From: Catellatospora bangladeshensis
GTDB lineage: Bacteria > Actinomycetota > Actinomycetes > Mycobacteriales > Micromonosporaceae
Direction: 5' to 3'
NCBI RefSeq assembly: GCF_016862575.1
Contig: NZ_BONF01000030.1
Span: 62,001-126,000, forward strand
Length of the DNA stretch: 64,000 bases
Under the pieces are notes generated by a model. It was not told the origin of the DNA, did not search any database, and worked only from the letters and a program-made list of their open reading frames with translations. Below, in pieces: positions 50,421-58,078 of the stretch (its first letter is position 1; each line of letters opens with the position of its first letter). Position numbers and translations under genes: made by a program.

Positions 50421-51998
50421 ATGAGCAGACCCGGATTCGTACTCGAAGTGGACGAGCGCACCCCCTCTCTCCTCGTGCACCAGGGCGAGGGCTTCCGGCT
50501 GGAGAAGTTCCCGCTGGGCACGCGCGTGATCTACCCGCCCGACTCGCTGCCGGGCATCCGCGACCTGGACGCGGCCATCCGGCACGCGCTGCTGAACCCG
50601 CACGGCACCCCGCCGCTGCCGGAGCTGCTGCGCCCGGACATGAGGCTGACCATCGTGTTCGACGACATCTCGCTGCCGCTGCCGCAGATGCGCCCGCCGG
50701 ACATCCGCGGCCGCATCATCGAGCACGTGCTGGAGCTCGCGGCGGCGGCCGGGGTCGACGACGTCGAGCTGCTCGCGGCCAACGCACTGCACCGGCGGAT
50801 GACCCCGGCCGAGCTGAAGCGGGCCGTCGGCGACCGGGTGTTCCGTGCCTTCTTCCCCAAGCACCTGCGCAACCACGACGCCGAGGACCCGGACGGCATG
50901 ACCCACCTGGGCCTGACCCGGCACGGCGAGGACGTCGAGATCAACAAGCGGGCGGCCGAGAGCGACCTGCTGGTGTACGTCAACATCACGCTCACCGCGA
51001 TGAGCGGCGGGCCGAAGTCGGTGGCGGTCGGGCTGGGCTCGTACAAGAGCCTGAAGCACCACCACAACGTGCACACGCTGCGGCACTCGACGTCGTTCAA
51101 CGACCCGCCGAACTCGGCGATGCACCACTCCTACCACCGCATGGCGAAGGTGGTGGAGGACCACGTCAAGGTCTTCACCATCGAGACCACGCTGAACGGC
51201 GACAACTTCCCCGAGGCGACGAAGTTCCTGCAGAAGCGCGAGTGGGAGTGGAACCTGCGCGACCAGGCGTCGCTGCTGGCCTTCAAGAAGGCCAACGAGA
51301 TGACGCCGCTGAAACTGCGCCGCGAGATCTGGCAGCGCAACGACGCGCCGTTCGGGGTGACCGGCATCCACGCCGGCGACCCGAAGGAGGTGCACCCGCT
51401 GACCCTGGCCAACGTGCACCGGCAGCAGCTGACCGAGATCGACGGGCAGGCCGACATCGGGGTGTGGGGGCTGCCGTTCCTGTGCCCGTACAACGTGAAC
51501 TCGATCATGAACCCGATCCTGGTGATGAGCCTGGGCCTGGGTTACTTCTTCAACCTGTACCGCAACAAGCCGATCGTGCGGCAGGGCGGGGTGGCGATCT
51601 TCTACCACCCGATGCAGAACGACTTCCACCAGATCCACCACCCGAGCTACATCGACTTCTTCGAGGAGGTGCTGACCCAGACCACGGACCAGCAGGCCAT
51701 CGAGTCGAAGTTCGAGAAGCAGTTCGCCGAGGACCCCTGGTACACCCACCTCTACCGCAACAGCTACGCCTACCACGGCGTGCACCCGCTCTACATGTGG
51801 TACTGGGGCGCGCACGCCATGGAGCACCTGGGCGACGTCATCTTCGTCGGCGCGGACCGCAAGGCCGCCGCGCGGATGGGCTTCCGCAGCGCGTCCACGC
51901 TGGCCGACGCGCTGGAGATGGCCAAGGACACGGTGGGCGGCAGCCCGTCGATCACCTACCAGCACACGCCGCCGGCCACGCTGGCCGACGTGCGGTGA
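50421..51998 (+). CDS. LarA-like nickel-pincer enzyme (variant)
   Basis: 525 aa, longer than the usual ~425 aa LarA. FDDISLPLPQ near residue 81 stands for the family's D-x-T-R-P. ANALHRRMTPAEL gives His124 (LarA H108). SGGPK gives Lys199 (LarA K184, cofactor tether) and KHHHN gives His215 (LarA H200, Ni ligand at matching +16 spacing). The position of catalytic H174 holds Asn/Ile (VNITLTA). So cofactor binding looks kept while the two-His racemase chemistry is changed. LarB, LarC and LarE genes for the cofactor lie 2-4 kb away. Substrate unknown, perhaps a hydroxyacyl intermediate. Confidence 0.83.
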   Translation: MSRPGFVLEVDERTPSLLVHQGEGFRLEKFPLGTRVIYPPDSLPGIRDLDAAIRHALLNPHGTPPLPELLRPDMRLTIVFDDISLPLPQMRPPDIRGRIIEHVLELAAAAGVDDVELLAANALHRRMTPAELKRAVGDRVFRAFFPKHLRNHDAEDPDGMTHLGLTRHGEDVEINKRAAESDLLVYVNITLTAMSGGPKSVAVGLGSYKSLKHHHNVHTLRHSTSFNDPPNSAMHHSYHRMAKVVEDHVKVFTIETTLNGDNFPEATKFLQKREWEWNLRDQASLLAFKKANEMTPLKLRREIWQRNDAPFGVTGIHAGDPKEVHPLTLANVHRQQLTEIDGQADIGVWGLPFLCPYNVNSIMNPILVMSLGLGYFFNLYRNKPIVRQGGVAIFYHPMQNDFHQIHHPSYIDFFEEVLTQTTDQQAIESKFEKQFAEDPWYTHLYRNSYAYHGVHPLYMWYWGAHAMEHLGDVIFVGADRKAAARMGFRSASTLADALEMAKDTVGGSPSITYQHTPPATLADVR

Positions 51999-52008
51999 GG
52001 GGGAGACG

Positions 52009-52926
52009 ATGAGCCTCAAGAGCGACTTCCGGGAGCTGGTGTCCGGGCGGGACTGGCGGGGGCGCTCGCGTACGCCGCGCTCGGCCGTGCAGTATCGCGA
52101 GCCCAGCCCCGGGCTGACCTTCCCGACGGCGTGGACGCGCAGCAAGCCCGCCCGCACCGTGCGGCGCGGCCTGCACAGCGGCGTGCTCAAGCCGCTGGTG
52201 TGGGCGCAGACCCGGCCCACCGTCGAGGGCACCGAGTACCTCGACGGGCTGACCGGCCCGGTGATCTTCGCGGCCAACCACGCCAGCCACCTGGACGCCC
52301 CGCTGATCCTCAACACGCTGCCCAAGCACTTCGCGGGCCGGGTCGCGGTCGGCGCCGCCGCCGACTACTTCTTCACCGCCCGCTGGCGTGCGGTGCTCAC
52401 CACGCTGGCGTTCAACGCGTTCCCGGTGGAGCGCTTCGGCGGCTCGTCGAAGCAGAAGCAGGCCAGCCTCGCCCCGGAGCTGCTCGACCGGGGCTGGAGC
52501 CTGCTGCTGTTCCCGGAGGCGAGCCGGTCGCAGGACGGCTGGATGTCGCCGTTCCGCATCGGCGCGGCGTTCCTGGCCTGGTCGCGCAAGGTGCCGGTGG
52601 TGCCGGTGGCCATGCGCGGCACGTACGCGGCGATGCCGCGCGGCGAGTGGGCGATCACCCGCGGCCGCCCGTCGCTGGTCGTCCGCTACGGCCGCCCGAT
52701 GTTGCCGCACGAGGGCGAGCCGGCCCGGGACTTCAACGTCCGCGTCGCCGACGCCGTCCACCGGCTCTGGGCCGAGGAGGACCTGGGCTGGTACCGCGCG
52801 CTGCGCGAATCCCACGCCGGGCGCATCGAACGCCCCGCCGGCCCCCAGGGCGCCCCCTGGCGCCGCCTCTGGGAGGCCACCCGCCCGCTCCGCTCCTCCT
52901 CCCGCCCGAACCGCATCTGGTCCTGA
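52009..52926 (+). CDS. PlsC-like acyltransferase (1-acylglycerol-3-phosphate type)
   Basis: 305 aa. NHASHLDAP near residue 88 is the H-x4-D catalytic motif I and LLFPEASRS near 167 the glycerophosphate-binding motif (usually FPEGTRS). VPVVPVAMRG follows. There are no clear membrane helices beyond a hydrophobic N-terminal stretch. It would esterify an alcohol with an acyl group, possibly the product of the reductase/dehydrogenase step instead of a phospholipid precursor. Last gene of the ten-gene operon, 10 nt after the LarA-like gene. Confidence 0.85.
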   Translation: MSLKSDFRELVSGRDWRGRSRTPRSAVQYREPSPGLTFPTAWTRSKPARTVRRGLHSGVLKPLVWAQTRPTVEGTEYLDGLTGPVIFAANHASHLDAPLILNTLPKHFAGRVAVGAAADYFFTARWRAVLTTLAFNAFPVERFGGSSKQKQASLAPELLDRGWSLLLFPEASRSQDGWMSPFRIGAAFLAWSRKVPVVPVAMRGTYAAMPRGEWAITRGRPSLVVRYGRPMLPHEGEPARDFNVRVADAVHRLWAEEDLGWYRALRESHAGRIERPAGPQGAPWRRLWEATRPLRSSSRPNRIWS

Positions 52927-52937
52927 CCCGCTTTCCG

Positions 52938-52981
52938 CGAAGCTCCCGCCCCGCTGTTCCGGCAGCGTGACGGGAGCTTCG
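52938..52981. terminator. hairpin ending the biosynthetic operon
   Basis: CGAAGCTCCCG (52938-52948) and CGGGAGCTTCG (52971-52981) enclose an inner CGCTG/CAGCG hairpin. The same CGAAGCTCCC stem recurs at 56653-56693. Confidence 0.65.
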
Positions 52982-53031
52982 ATCGTGGCGGGCGAGCGGG
53001 CGGGCGGGGCGTGCGGGCGCGGCGGGGGCCC

Positions 53032-53133
53032 GCAGTTTCCCCGAAACTGCAGCCTGCGGCCCCGACCGGCCTGCAGTTTCCCCGAAGCTGCAGCCTGCGA
53101 CCCCGACCGGGGTGCAGTTTCGGGGAATCTGCA
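53032..53133. repeat. GCAGTTTC palindrome cluster, site 3 (three copies)
   Basis: Copies at 53032-53051 and 53072-53092 (centre CCCCG, each followed by GCCTGCGGCCCCGACCGG or a one-base variant) form a 40-bp direct repeat. A third copy at 53113-53133 (centre CGGGG) is inverted. It lies between the convergent ends of the PlsC-like gene and larE. Confidence 0.82.
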
Positions 53134-53154
53134 GGCGACCGCCCGGGAGCGCGG

Positions 53155-53988
53155 TCAGGCGGCGACCGGGAGTTCGTTGAGGGAGCCGGAGCGGAAGGGG
53201 GTGACCTCGACGGGGAGGTCGCCGAAGCCGGATTCGCGGACCAGGTTGCGGACCTCGACGTCGCGCTCGATCCAGAAGAGGGCGTCCGCGTCGACCTCCA
53301 CCCGCACGGACTCGCCGAGGTCGCGTACCCGCAGGTCGCGGTTGCCCAGGCCGCTCAGGTGGCGGCGCAGCACGGCCTCGGCCCGCTCGACCCGGGCCAG
53401 CCGGGCGGGAGTGATGGTGATGCCGTACGCGATCCGGCTGGACAGGCACGCCGCGGCCGGCTTGTCCCAGGTGCGCAGGCCCCAGTGGCGGGCTACGGCG
53501 CGCACCTCGTCCTTGGTGATGCCGAGGTCGGCCAGCGGGGTGCGCGCGCCGCGCTCGCGGGCGGCGGCGATGCCCGGGCGGAACCGGTCGCCCAGGTCGG
53601 TGGCGTTGGTGCCGGTGGCGATCGTGGTGTAACCCTCGGCGGCCGCCGTCTCCAGGGCCGCCTCCAGCAGCGTGCTCTTGCAGAAGTAGCAGCGCTGTCT
53701 GCCGTTGGCCGCGTACTCCGGCAGGTCGAGCTCGCGGGTCGCCGGGGTGTGGTGGACCACGCCCAGCTCGGCGGCGATCCGGCGGATCTCGACCAGCTCG
53801 TCGCCGGGCAGTGACGCCGAGACGGCGGTGAGCAGCCCGACGCGGTCCGGGCCGAGGGCCCGCACGGCCGCCGCGGCGACGACCGTCGAGTCGATGCCGC
53901 CGGAGGCCGCGACCAGGGTCCGCCCGTATTCGGCGATCTCCTGGACGAGCAGGTAGGCGAGTTCCTCCTCGGTGCGAATTCCGTTCAT
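53155..53988 (-). CDS. larE: ATP-dependent sacrificial sulfur transferase LarE (nickel-pincer cofactor synthesis)
   Basis: 277 aa. PP-loop SGGIDS at 29-34 activates the substrate with ATP. RCYFCK gives Cys100 and Cys103, and ACLSSR gives Cys181, the position of the sacrificial Cys176 of the Lactobacillus enzyme. Three Cys would also suit the Fe-S-cluster type of LarE, which recycles sulfur; sequence alone cannot decide. It converts the carboxylates of the LarB product to thiocarboxylates. ATG at 53988 follows GGGAGA. Divergent from larB over 76 bp. Confidence 0.92.
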   Translation of the reverse strand: MNGIRTEEELAYLLVQEIAEYGRTLVAASGGIDSTVVAAAAVRALGPDRVGLLTAVSASLPGDELVEIRRIAAELGVVHHTPATRELDLPEYAANGRQRCYFCKSTLLEAALETAAAEGYTTIATGTNATDLGDRFRPGIAAARERGARTPLADLGITKDEVRAVARHWGLRTWDKPAAACLSSRIAYGITITPARLARVERAEAVLRRHLSGLGNRDLRVRDLGESVRVEVDADALFWIERDVEVRNLVRESGFGDLPVEVTPFRSGSLNELPVAA

Positions 53989-54029
53989 GCGAATCAGATC
54001 TCCCTTGCTGACGCATAGCCATGTATGGT

Positions 54030-54045
54030 TTGAGCATAAACTCAA
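54030..54045. promoter_or_regulatory. small palindrome in the larE-larB control region
   Basis: TTGAGCATAAACTCAA (TTGAG/CTCAA arms, 6-nt spacer) lies 20 nt before larB and 42 nt from the larE start, where it could bind a regulator of both. It is short, so chance is possible. Confidence 0.35.
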
Positions 54046-54064
54046 CAGACGAGGAAATCATCAG

Positions 54065-54733
54065 ATGAAGCTGGGTTATGCGACGCTTGACGTCGACCGC
54101 CGGGCCCGCACCGGTGACGCGGAGGTCGTCTTCGGACACGGCAAGACGCCTGAGCAGGTGGTCGGCGCGCTGCGCGGCCTGCACGCGGCCAATCCCGACG
54201 GACCGGTGCTCGCCACCCGGGTCGACGAAGCGGGTCGCGAGCACTGCCGCCGCAACCTGCCACGTGCCGTGATCGACGACATCGGACGGACGGTGGTGCT
54301 CGGCCCGCCGCGACCGGCGCGCGGCCGGGTCGCCGTGGTCAGCGCGGGCACCTGTGACCTGCCGGTGGTGCGCGAGTGCGCCACCACCATCGCCGTCTTC
54401 GGCTCCGCCGCCGACCAGATCGTCGATGTCGGGGTGGCTGGAATTCACCGCCTGTTCGACCAGCTCGACCGGATCAAGGCGGCCGACGTGGTCGTGGTCG
54501 TCGCCGGGATGGAGGCAGCGCTGCCGTCCGTGGTCGGCGGCCTGATCGGCACGCCGATCGTCGCGGTGCCGACCAGCGTCGGCTACGGCTGGCACCTGGA
54601 GGGCGTCACCGCCTGGCTGGCCATGGTGAACACCTGCGCGCCCGGGATCACCACGGTTAACGTGGACAACGGCTTCGGCGCCGGGGTGGCCGCCGCCCGG
54701 ATCGCGCGGGCGACCGCGAGGGCCGCCGGATGA
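54065..54733 (+). CDS. larB: LarB, NaAD carboxylase/hydrolase of nickel-pincer cofactor synthesis
   Basis: 222 aa, AIR-carboxylase (PurE)-like fold. The first step carboxylates the pyridinium ring of nicotinic acid adenine dinucleotide and releases AMP. Features: VFGHGKTPEQVVGAL near 22, AVVSAGTCDLPV near 87, VGVAGIHRLFDQLDRI near 125, VVVVAGMEAALPSVVGGL near 145 and PTSVGYGWHLEGVTAWLAMVNTCAPGITTVNVDNGFGAG near 170, all as in LarB. GAGGAAA precedes the ATG. Overlaps larC by 4 nt. Confidence 0.94.
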   Translation: MKLGYATLDVDRRARTGDAEVVFGHGKTPEQVVGALRGLHAANPDGPVLATRVDEAGREHCRRNLPRAVIDDIGRTVVLGPPRPARGRVAVVSAGTCDLPVVRECATTIAVFGSAADQIVDVGVAGIHRLFDQLDRIKAADVVVVVAGMEAALPSVVGGLIGTPIVAVPTSVGYGWHLEGVTAWLAMVNTCAPGITTVNVDNGFGAGVAAARIARATARAAG

Positions 54734-55968
54734 GGACACTGTGGATCGACCCGGGCCAGGGCTGCGCGGGCGACATGCTGCTCGCGGCGCTGCTGGACGC
54801 GGGCGCGTCGGTCGACGCGGTGCGCAAGGGGCTCGCCTCGCTGCGGGTGGAGCCGGTCACCGTGGACCCGGTGCAGGTGCGCCGGCACGGCCTGCGGGCG
54901 ACGTACGCCCAGGTCCAGGCGCCGGAGACGGAGACCGAGCGGCACCTGTCCGACGTGCTGGCCGTCATCGGCGGGGCCGAGCTGCCGCCCCCGGTGGCCG
55001 CCTTCGCCACCGCGGTCTTCCAGCGGCTGGGCGAGGCCGAGGCGCGGGTGCATGGCGTCGCGATCGAGCGGATCCACTTCCACGAGGTGGGCGCGCTCGA
55101 CGCGATCGCGGACATCGTGGGCTGCGGGCTGGCGTTGCACGACCTGGACCTGCTGGGCGACGGCGTGGTCCGGGTGGTCGGGCCGATCGCGCTGGGCTCG
55201 GGCACCGTACGCGCGGCGCACGGGCTGATCCCGGTGCCGGTGCCCGCGGTGCTGGAGCTGGTCGCGGCCGCGAAGGCGCCGGTGGCCGAGCACCCCGCCC
55301 GGATGGAGCTGTGCACGCCGACCGGGGCCGCCCTGCTGGCCGCCCTCGCCACCACCTGGGGTCCGCCGCCCGCGGGCACCCCGGTCGCGGTGGGCGTCGG
55401 CGCGGGCACCCGCGATCCGCAGACCCACCCCAACGTGGTCCGCATCGTGCTCGGCGACGCGGCGGAGGGGGCCGCGCAGGACGGCGGCTGGCTGGACGCG
55501 CGGCTGCACCGGGTCGACGCGACGGTCGACGACCTGGACCCCCGGGTCTGGCCCACCCTGCTGGACCACCTGCGCGCGGTGGGCGCGGCGGACGCCTGGT
55601 GCACCCCCGCGCTCGGCCACAAGGGCCGCCCGGCGCACGTGCTGAGCGTGCTCGTCGACGCCGACCGGCTGGACGCGCTGTGCCGGGCCGTCTTCGAGCA
55701 CACCACCACGCTCGGCGTGCGGGTCTCCCCGGTGGAGCGCCGCAGCCTGCGCCGCGACCAGGTGCGGGTGCGGGTGGGCGCGGCCGAGGTCGGGGTGAAG
55801 CGCGGCTTCCTGGACGGCCGGGTGGTCACCGCGCAGCCGGAGTACGACGACGTCGTCGCCGCGGCCCGCGCGAACGGGCTGCCGGTGACCCGGGTGCTGG
55901 CCGCGCTGCACGGCTTCGCGGCCGCTCAGGGCATCGACGGCCTTGACCAGGCACTGCGTCCGGAATAG
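54730..55968 (+). CDS. larC: LarC, nickel insertase of nickel-pincer cofactor synthesis
   Basis: 412 aa, one uninterrupted frame, whereas in Lactobacillus plantarum larC is read by frameshifting from two frames. WIDPGQGCAGDMLLAALLDAGA at the start, IHFHEVGALDAIADIVG near 117 (His-rich motif), LIPVPVPAVLEL near 165 and ELCTPTGAALLA near 195, with a C-terminal domain with EYDDVVAAARANGLP. It uses CTP to insert Ni into the dithio-pincer. Co-translated with larB. No nickel transporter gene is in the window. Confidence 0.94.
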   Translation: MRTLWIDPGQGCAGDMLLAALLDAGASVDAVRKGLASLRVEPVTVDPVQVRRHGLRATYAQVQAPETETERHLSDVLAVIGGAELPPPVAAFATAVFQRLGEAEARVHGVAIERIHFHEVGALDAIADIVGCGLALHDLDLLGDGVVRVVGPIALGSGTVRAAHGLIPVPVPAVLELVAAAKAPVAEHPARMELCTPTGAALLAALATTWGPPPAGTPVAVGVGAGTRDPQTHPNVVRIVLGDAAEGAAQDGGWLDARLHRVDATVDDLDPRVWPTLLDHLRAVGAADAWCTPALGHKGRPAHVLSVLVDADRLDALCRAVFEHTTTLGVRVSPVERRSLRRDQVRVRVGAAEVGVKRGFLDGRVVTAQPEYDDVVAAARANGLPVTRVLAALHGFAAAQGIDGLDQALRPE

Positions 55969-56024
55969 AATTCATCAAAAGAGGAGTTATTCCGTTCCGC
56001 GAACCCCCGGAGAGGGTGGATACC

Positions 56025-56171
56025 GTGCTCAAGCGGTTGGTCATCGGCGCGATCCTGGTCGGCGCCGTGTACACAGTGGTGCGCACGATCAGCGGCCGGC
56101 AGGAGGCCGCGGCGCCGCAGATCGAGGGCTGGCGCATCAAGGCGTTCGGGCCCGAGGGCGGTGGGCGATGA
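56025..56171 (+). CDS. small single-helix membrane protein
   Basis: 48 aa from a GTG at 56025 (GGAGAGGGTGG upstream). A hydrophobic stretch LVIGAILVGAVYTVV follows two basic residues, then a polar tail to FGPEGGGR. Its stop overlaps the MaoC-like start (ATGA), a strong sign that it is translated. Function unknown; perhaps an anchor or a coupling leader. Confidence 0.55.
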   Translation: MLKRLVIGAILVGAVYTVVRTISGRQEAAAPQIEGWRIKAFGPEGGGR

Positions 56172-56638
56172 GGGTCATCGAGGACGTGGCGACCCTGCCG
56201 GACACGATCGGCGAGGTCTGGGGCCCGACCGACTGGCAGACCGTCGACCAGGACCGGGTGACGTCCTTCGCCGACGTCACCAACGACCACCAGTGGATCC
56301 ACGTGGACACCGAGCGCGCCGCGGCGGACAGCCCGTTCGGCGGCACCATCGCGCACGGCGCGCTCACCCTGTCCCTGTGCACCGCGATGGTCGCCGACCT
56401 GGTGCGGGTGCGCAACGCCAAGAGCGTCATCAACCTGGGCTTCGACCGGGTCCGCTTCAGCGGCACCGTGCCCACCGGCTCGCGCCTGCGCGGCAGCGCC
56501 GAGGTGCGCGACGTGCGCCGCATCCCCGGTGGCTACCGGGTGGTGGCCCGCATGACGATGTCCTCGGACCGCAGCGTCCGCCCGGTCTGCGTGGCCGATC
56601 AGATCTTCGCGGTCTTCCCCGACGAGGCGGCCGCCTGA
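56168..56638 (+). CDS. MaoC/NodN-like hotdog dehydratase
   Basis: 156 aa hotdog protein. SFADVTNDHQWIHVD near 36 (Asp and His of the R-specific hydratase-2 motif), PFGGTIAHGALTLSL near 57 and NLGFDRVRFSGTVPTGSRLRG near 88 are the MaoC family marks. It would hydrate or dehydrate an enoyl/hydroxyacyl thioester. Coupled to the 48-aa membrane protein and ends at a perfect hairpin. It might serve the nearby KS/ACP pathway; this is inferred from proximity. Confidence 0.87.
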   Translation: MRVIEDVATLPDTIGEVWGPTDWQTVDQDRVTSFADVTNDHQWIHVDTERAAADSPFGGTIAHGALTLSLCTAMVADLVRVRNAKSVINLGFDRVRFSGTVPTGSRLRGSAEVRDVRRIPGGYRVVARMTMSSDRSVRPVCVADQIFAVFPDEAAA

Positions 56639-56652
56639 CCCGCGCGCTCGGC

Positions 56653-56693
56653 GTCGAAGCTCCCACCTCGCGGCACGAGGTGGGAGCTTCGAC
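56653..56693. terminator. 18-bp perfect hairpin after the MaoC-like gene
   Basis: GTCGAAGCTCCCACCTCG pairs perfectly with 56676-56693 around a 5-nt loop. Shares the CGAAGCTCCC stem with 52938-52981. Confidence 0.8.
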
Positions 56694-56754
56694 TATCAGG
56701 GCGACGAAGCGCGTGAATCGCGCATTCGCTCCACTTCGGACTCGATGTGGCACA

Positions 56755-56783
56755 GACTTGTTACACCCTCGCTGCGCTATGAT
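56755..56783 (+). promoter_or_regulatory. putative promoter of a TetR regulator
   Basis: TATGAT (56778-56783) is a strong -10. GACTTG (56755-56760) is a weak -35 at 17 nt. It rules out the in-frame ATG at 56779 as start of the regulator. Confidence 0.45.
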
Positions 56784-56826
56784 GACGGCGGTGTCATCGT
56801 TGACGACCGGGATGAGGGTGTGCCCC

Positions 56827-57438
56827 ATGGTTGCGCGAGTGCAGACGGTGGCAGACGCCGGCGAGACGGCTCCCGGGGGTGTGCGCCAGGCGATCCTGGA
56901 AATGGCCCGCCGCGAGATCGCCGAGCACGGCTGCAGCGGCGCCAGCGTACGCAGCATCGCCCGTGCCGCCGAGGTCGATCCGCGGCTGGTCCGCCACTAC
57001 TACGGATCCCGCGAGAACCTGCTCTGGAACGCGCTGTCCGGCGACCGCGACCCGCTGGAGCTGGCCGCGCGGCTGCTGCGGCAGAGCGCGTCCACCATCG
57101 GCCGCCGGGCCGCGGCGGCCGTGTTCGCGCCGTGGGAGGACCCGGCCACCGCCGACCTGCAGCGGGCGCGGATGGCCGCGTCCCTGGAGGGCACGGAGGC
57201 GGTGGGCCGGCTGGAGTCGGAGTTCCTCAGCCAGCTGTTCGGGACCATCGCGGCGAGCGTCAGCCCGGACCGGCCGCGGCTGCGCGCCGCGCTCGCGGCG
57301 ACCCACCTGACCGGGGTGACCGTCTGCCGCTACCTGGTCGGCGGCCCGCTGGCGGAGACGGACCTCGGCGAGCTGGTCCGGGGCACCGGGGCGGCGCTGC
57401 AGCGCCTGCTCACCGGGCCGCTGCCCGAGCAGGCCTAG
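56827..57438 (+). CDS. TetR family transcriptional regulator
   Basis: 203 aa. The helix-turn-helix near 20-65 (REIAEHGCSGASVRSIARAAEVDPRLVRHYYGSRENLL) is clear; the ligand domain carries the TetR_C pattern of actinobacterial TetR proteins with FAPWEDP. ATG at 56827 or 56812 are possible starts downstream of the predicted promoter. It converges on the next TetR gene and their stop codons overlap. The target may be the cluster or its own gene. Confidence 0.87.
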   Translation: MVARVQTVADAGETAPGGVRQAILEMARREIAEHGCSGASVRSIARAAEVDPRLVRHYYGSRENLLWNALSGDRDPLELAARLLRQSASTIGRRAAAAVFAPWEDPATADLQRARMAASLEGTEAVGRLESEFLSQLFGTIAASVSPDRPRLRAALAATHLTGVTVCRYLVGGPLAETDLGELVRGTGAALQRLLTGPLPEQA

Positions 57439-58046
57439 AGGCGGCCCACCAGCAGCCGCTGGAACACCTCGCCGAGCAGCACCGCGGCCTGCTGCGGGTC
57501 CAGCGACGCGACCGGCTCCAGCCGGTACACGTAGCGCACCGTGGCCAGGCCGACCAGCTGCGCGCCGACCAGCGCCGCGCGCCGCTCCACCGAGGCCACG
57601 CCGAGCTGCCGGATCACCGGCGCCAGCACGCCCTCGCCGAGCAGGTCCCGCACCGCGTCCGCGGCCAGCGCGGAGGTGTGCACCGAGCGCAGCACGCCGC
57701 GCAGGCAGTCGTTGACCTCTGGCTGCGCCCAGTGCCGCAGGAACGCCGCGACCAGCCGCTCACCGAGCTGCGCCCGGTCGCCGTCGATCTGGGCGGGCAG
57801 GTCGTCGCAGCGGAACGCCTGGCCGACGGCGGCCTCGAAGAGCCCGTCCTTGGTGAGGAAGAAGTGGTGGATCAGGGCGGTGTCCACACCCGCCGCGGTC
57901 GCGATGCCGCGCGTGGTGGTGCCCTGGTAGCCGTGTGTGCCGAACTCCCGCCGGGCGGCCGCCAGGACCGCCTGATAGCTGGAGACCGGGCCGGGGCGGC
58001 GTCCCGTCTGCTTCGGCGCCGGGCCCTCGCCCCGCTGCTCGGACAT
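57435..58046 (-). CDS. TetR family transcriptional regulator
   Basis: 203 aa. HTH near 24-70 (AARREFGTHGYQGTTTRGIATAAGVDTALIHHFFLTKDGLF). Its C-terminal half (FLRHWAQPEV...LRSVHTSALAADAVRDLL...GAQLVGLATVRYVYRLEPVASL) closely resembles the TetR at 60856, so the two are paralogs. ATG at 58046 has AGGAGGAG upstream. It is divergent from the methyltransferase-like gene across 67 bp and probably controls it. Confidence 0.9.
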   Translation of the reverse strand: MSEQRGEGPAPKQTGRRPGPVSSYQAVLAAARREFGTHGYQGTTTRGIATAAGVDTALIHHFFLTKDGLFEAAVGQAFRCDDLPAQIDGDRAQLGERLVAAFLRHWAQPEVNDCLRGVLRSVHTSALAADAVRDLLGEGVLAPVIRQLGVASVERRAALVGAQLVGLATVRYVYRLEPVASLDPQQAAVLLGEVFQRLLVGRL

Positions 58047-58078
58047 CGCTCCTCCTCGTCCGGTAGCTTCGACATCCA

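Noticed and set aside
9663-53133. GCAGTTTC repeats as a CRISPR array
   Set aside because: Copies are far apart, occur as inverted pairs and have no regular spacers or cas genes.
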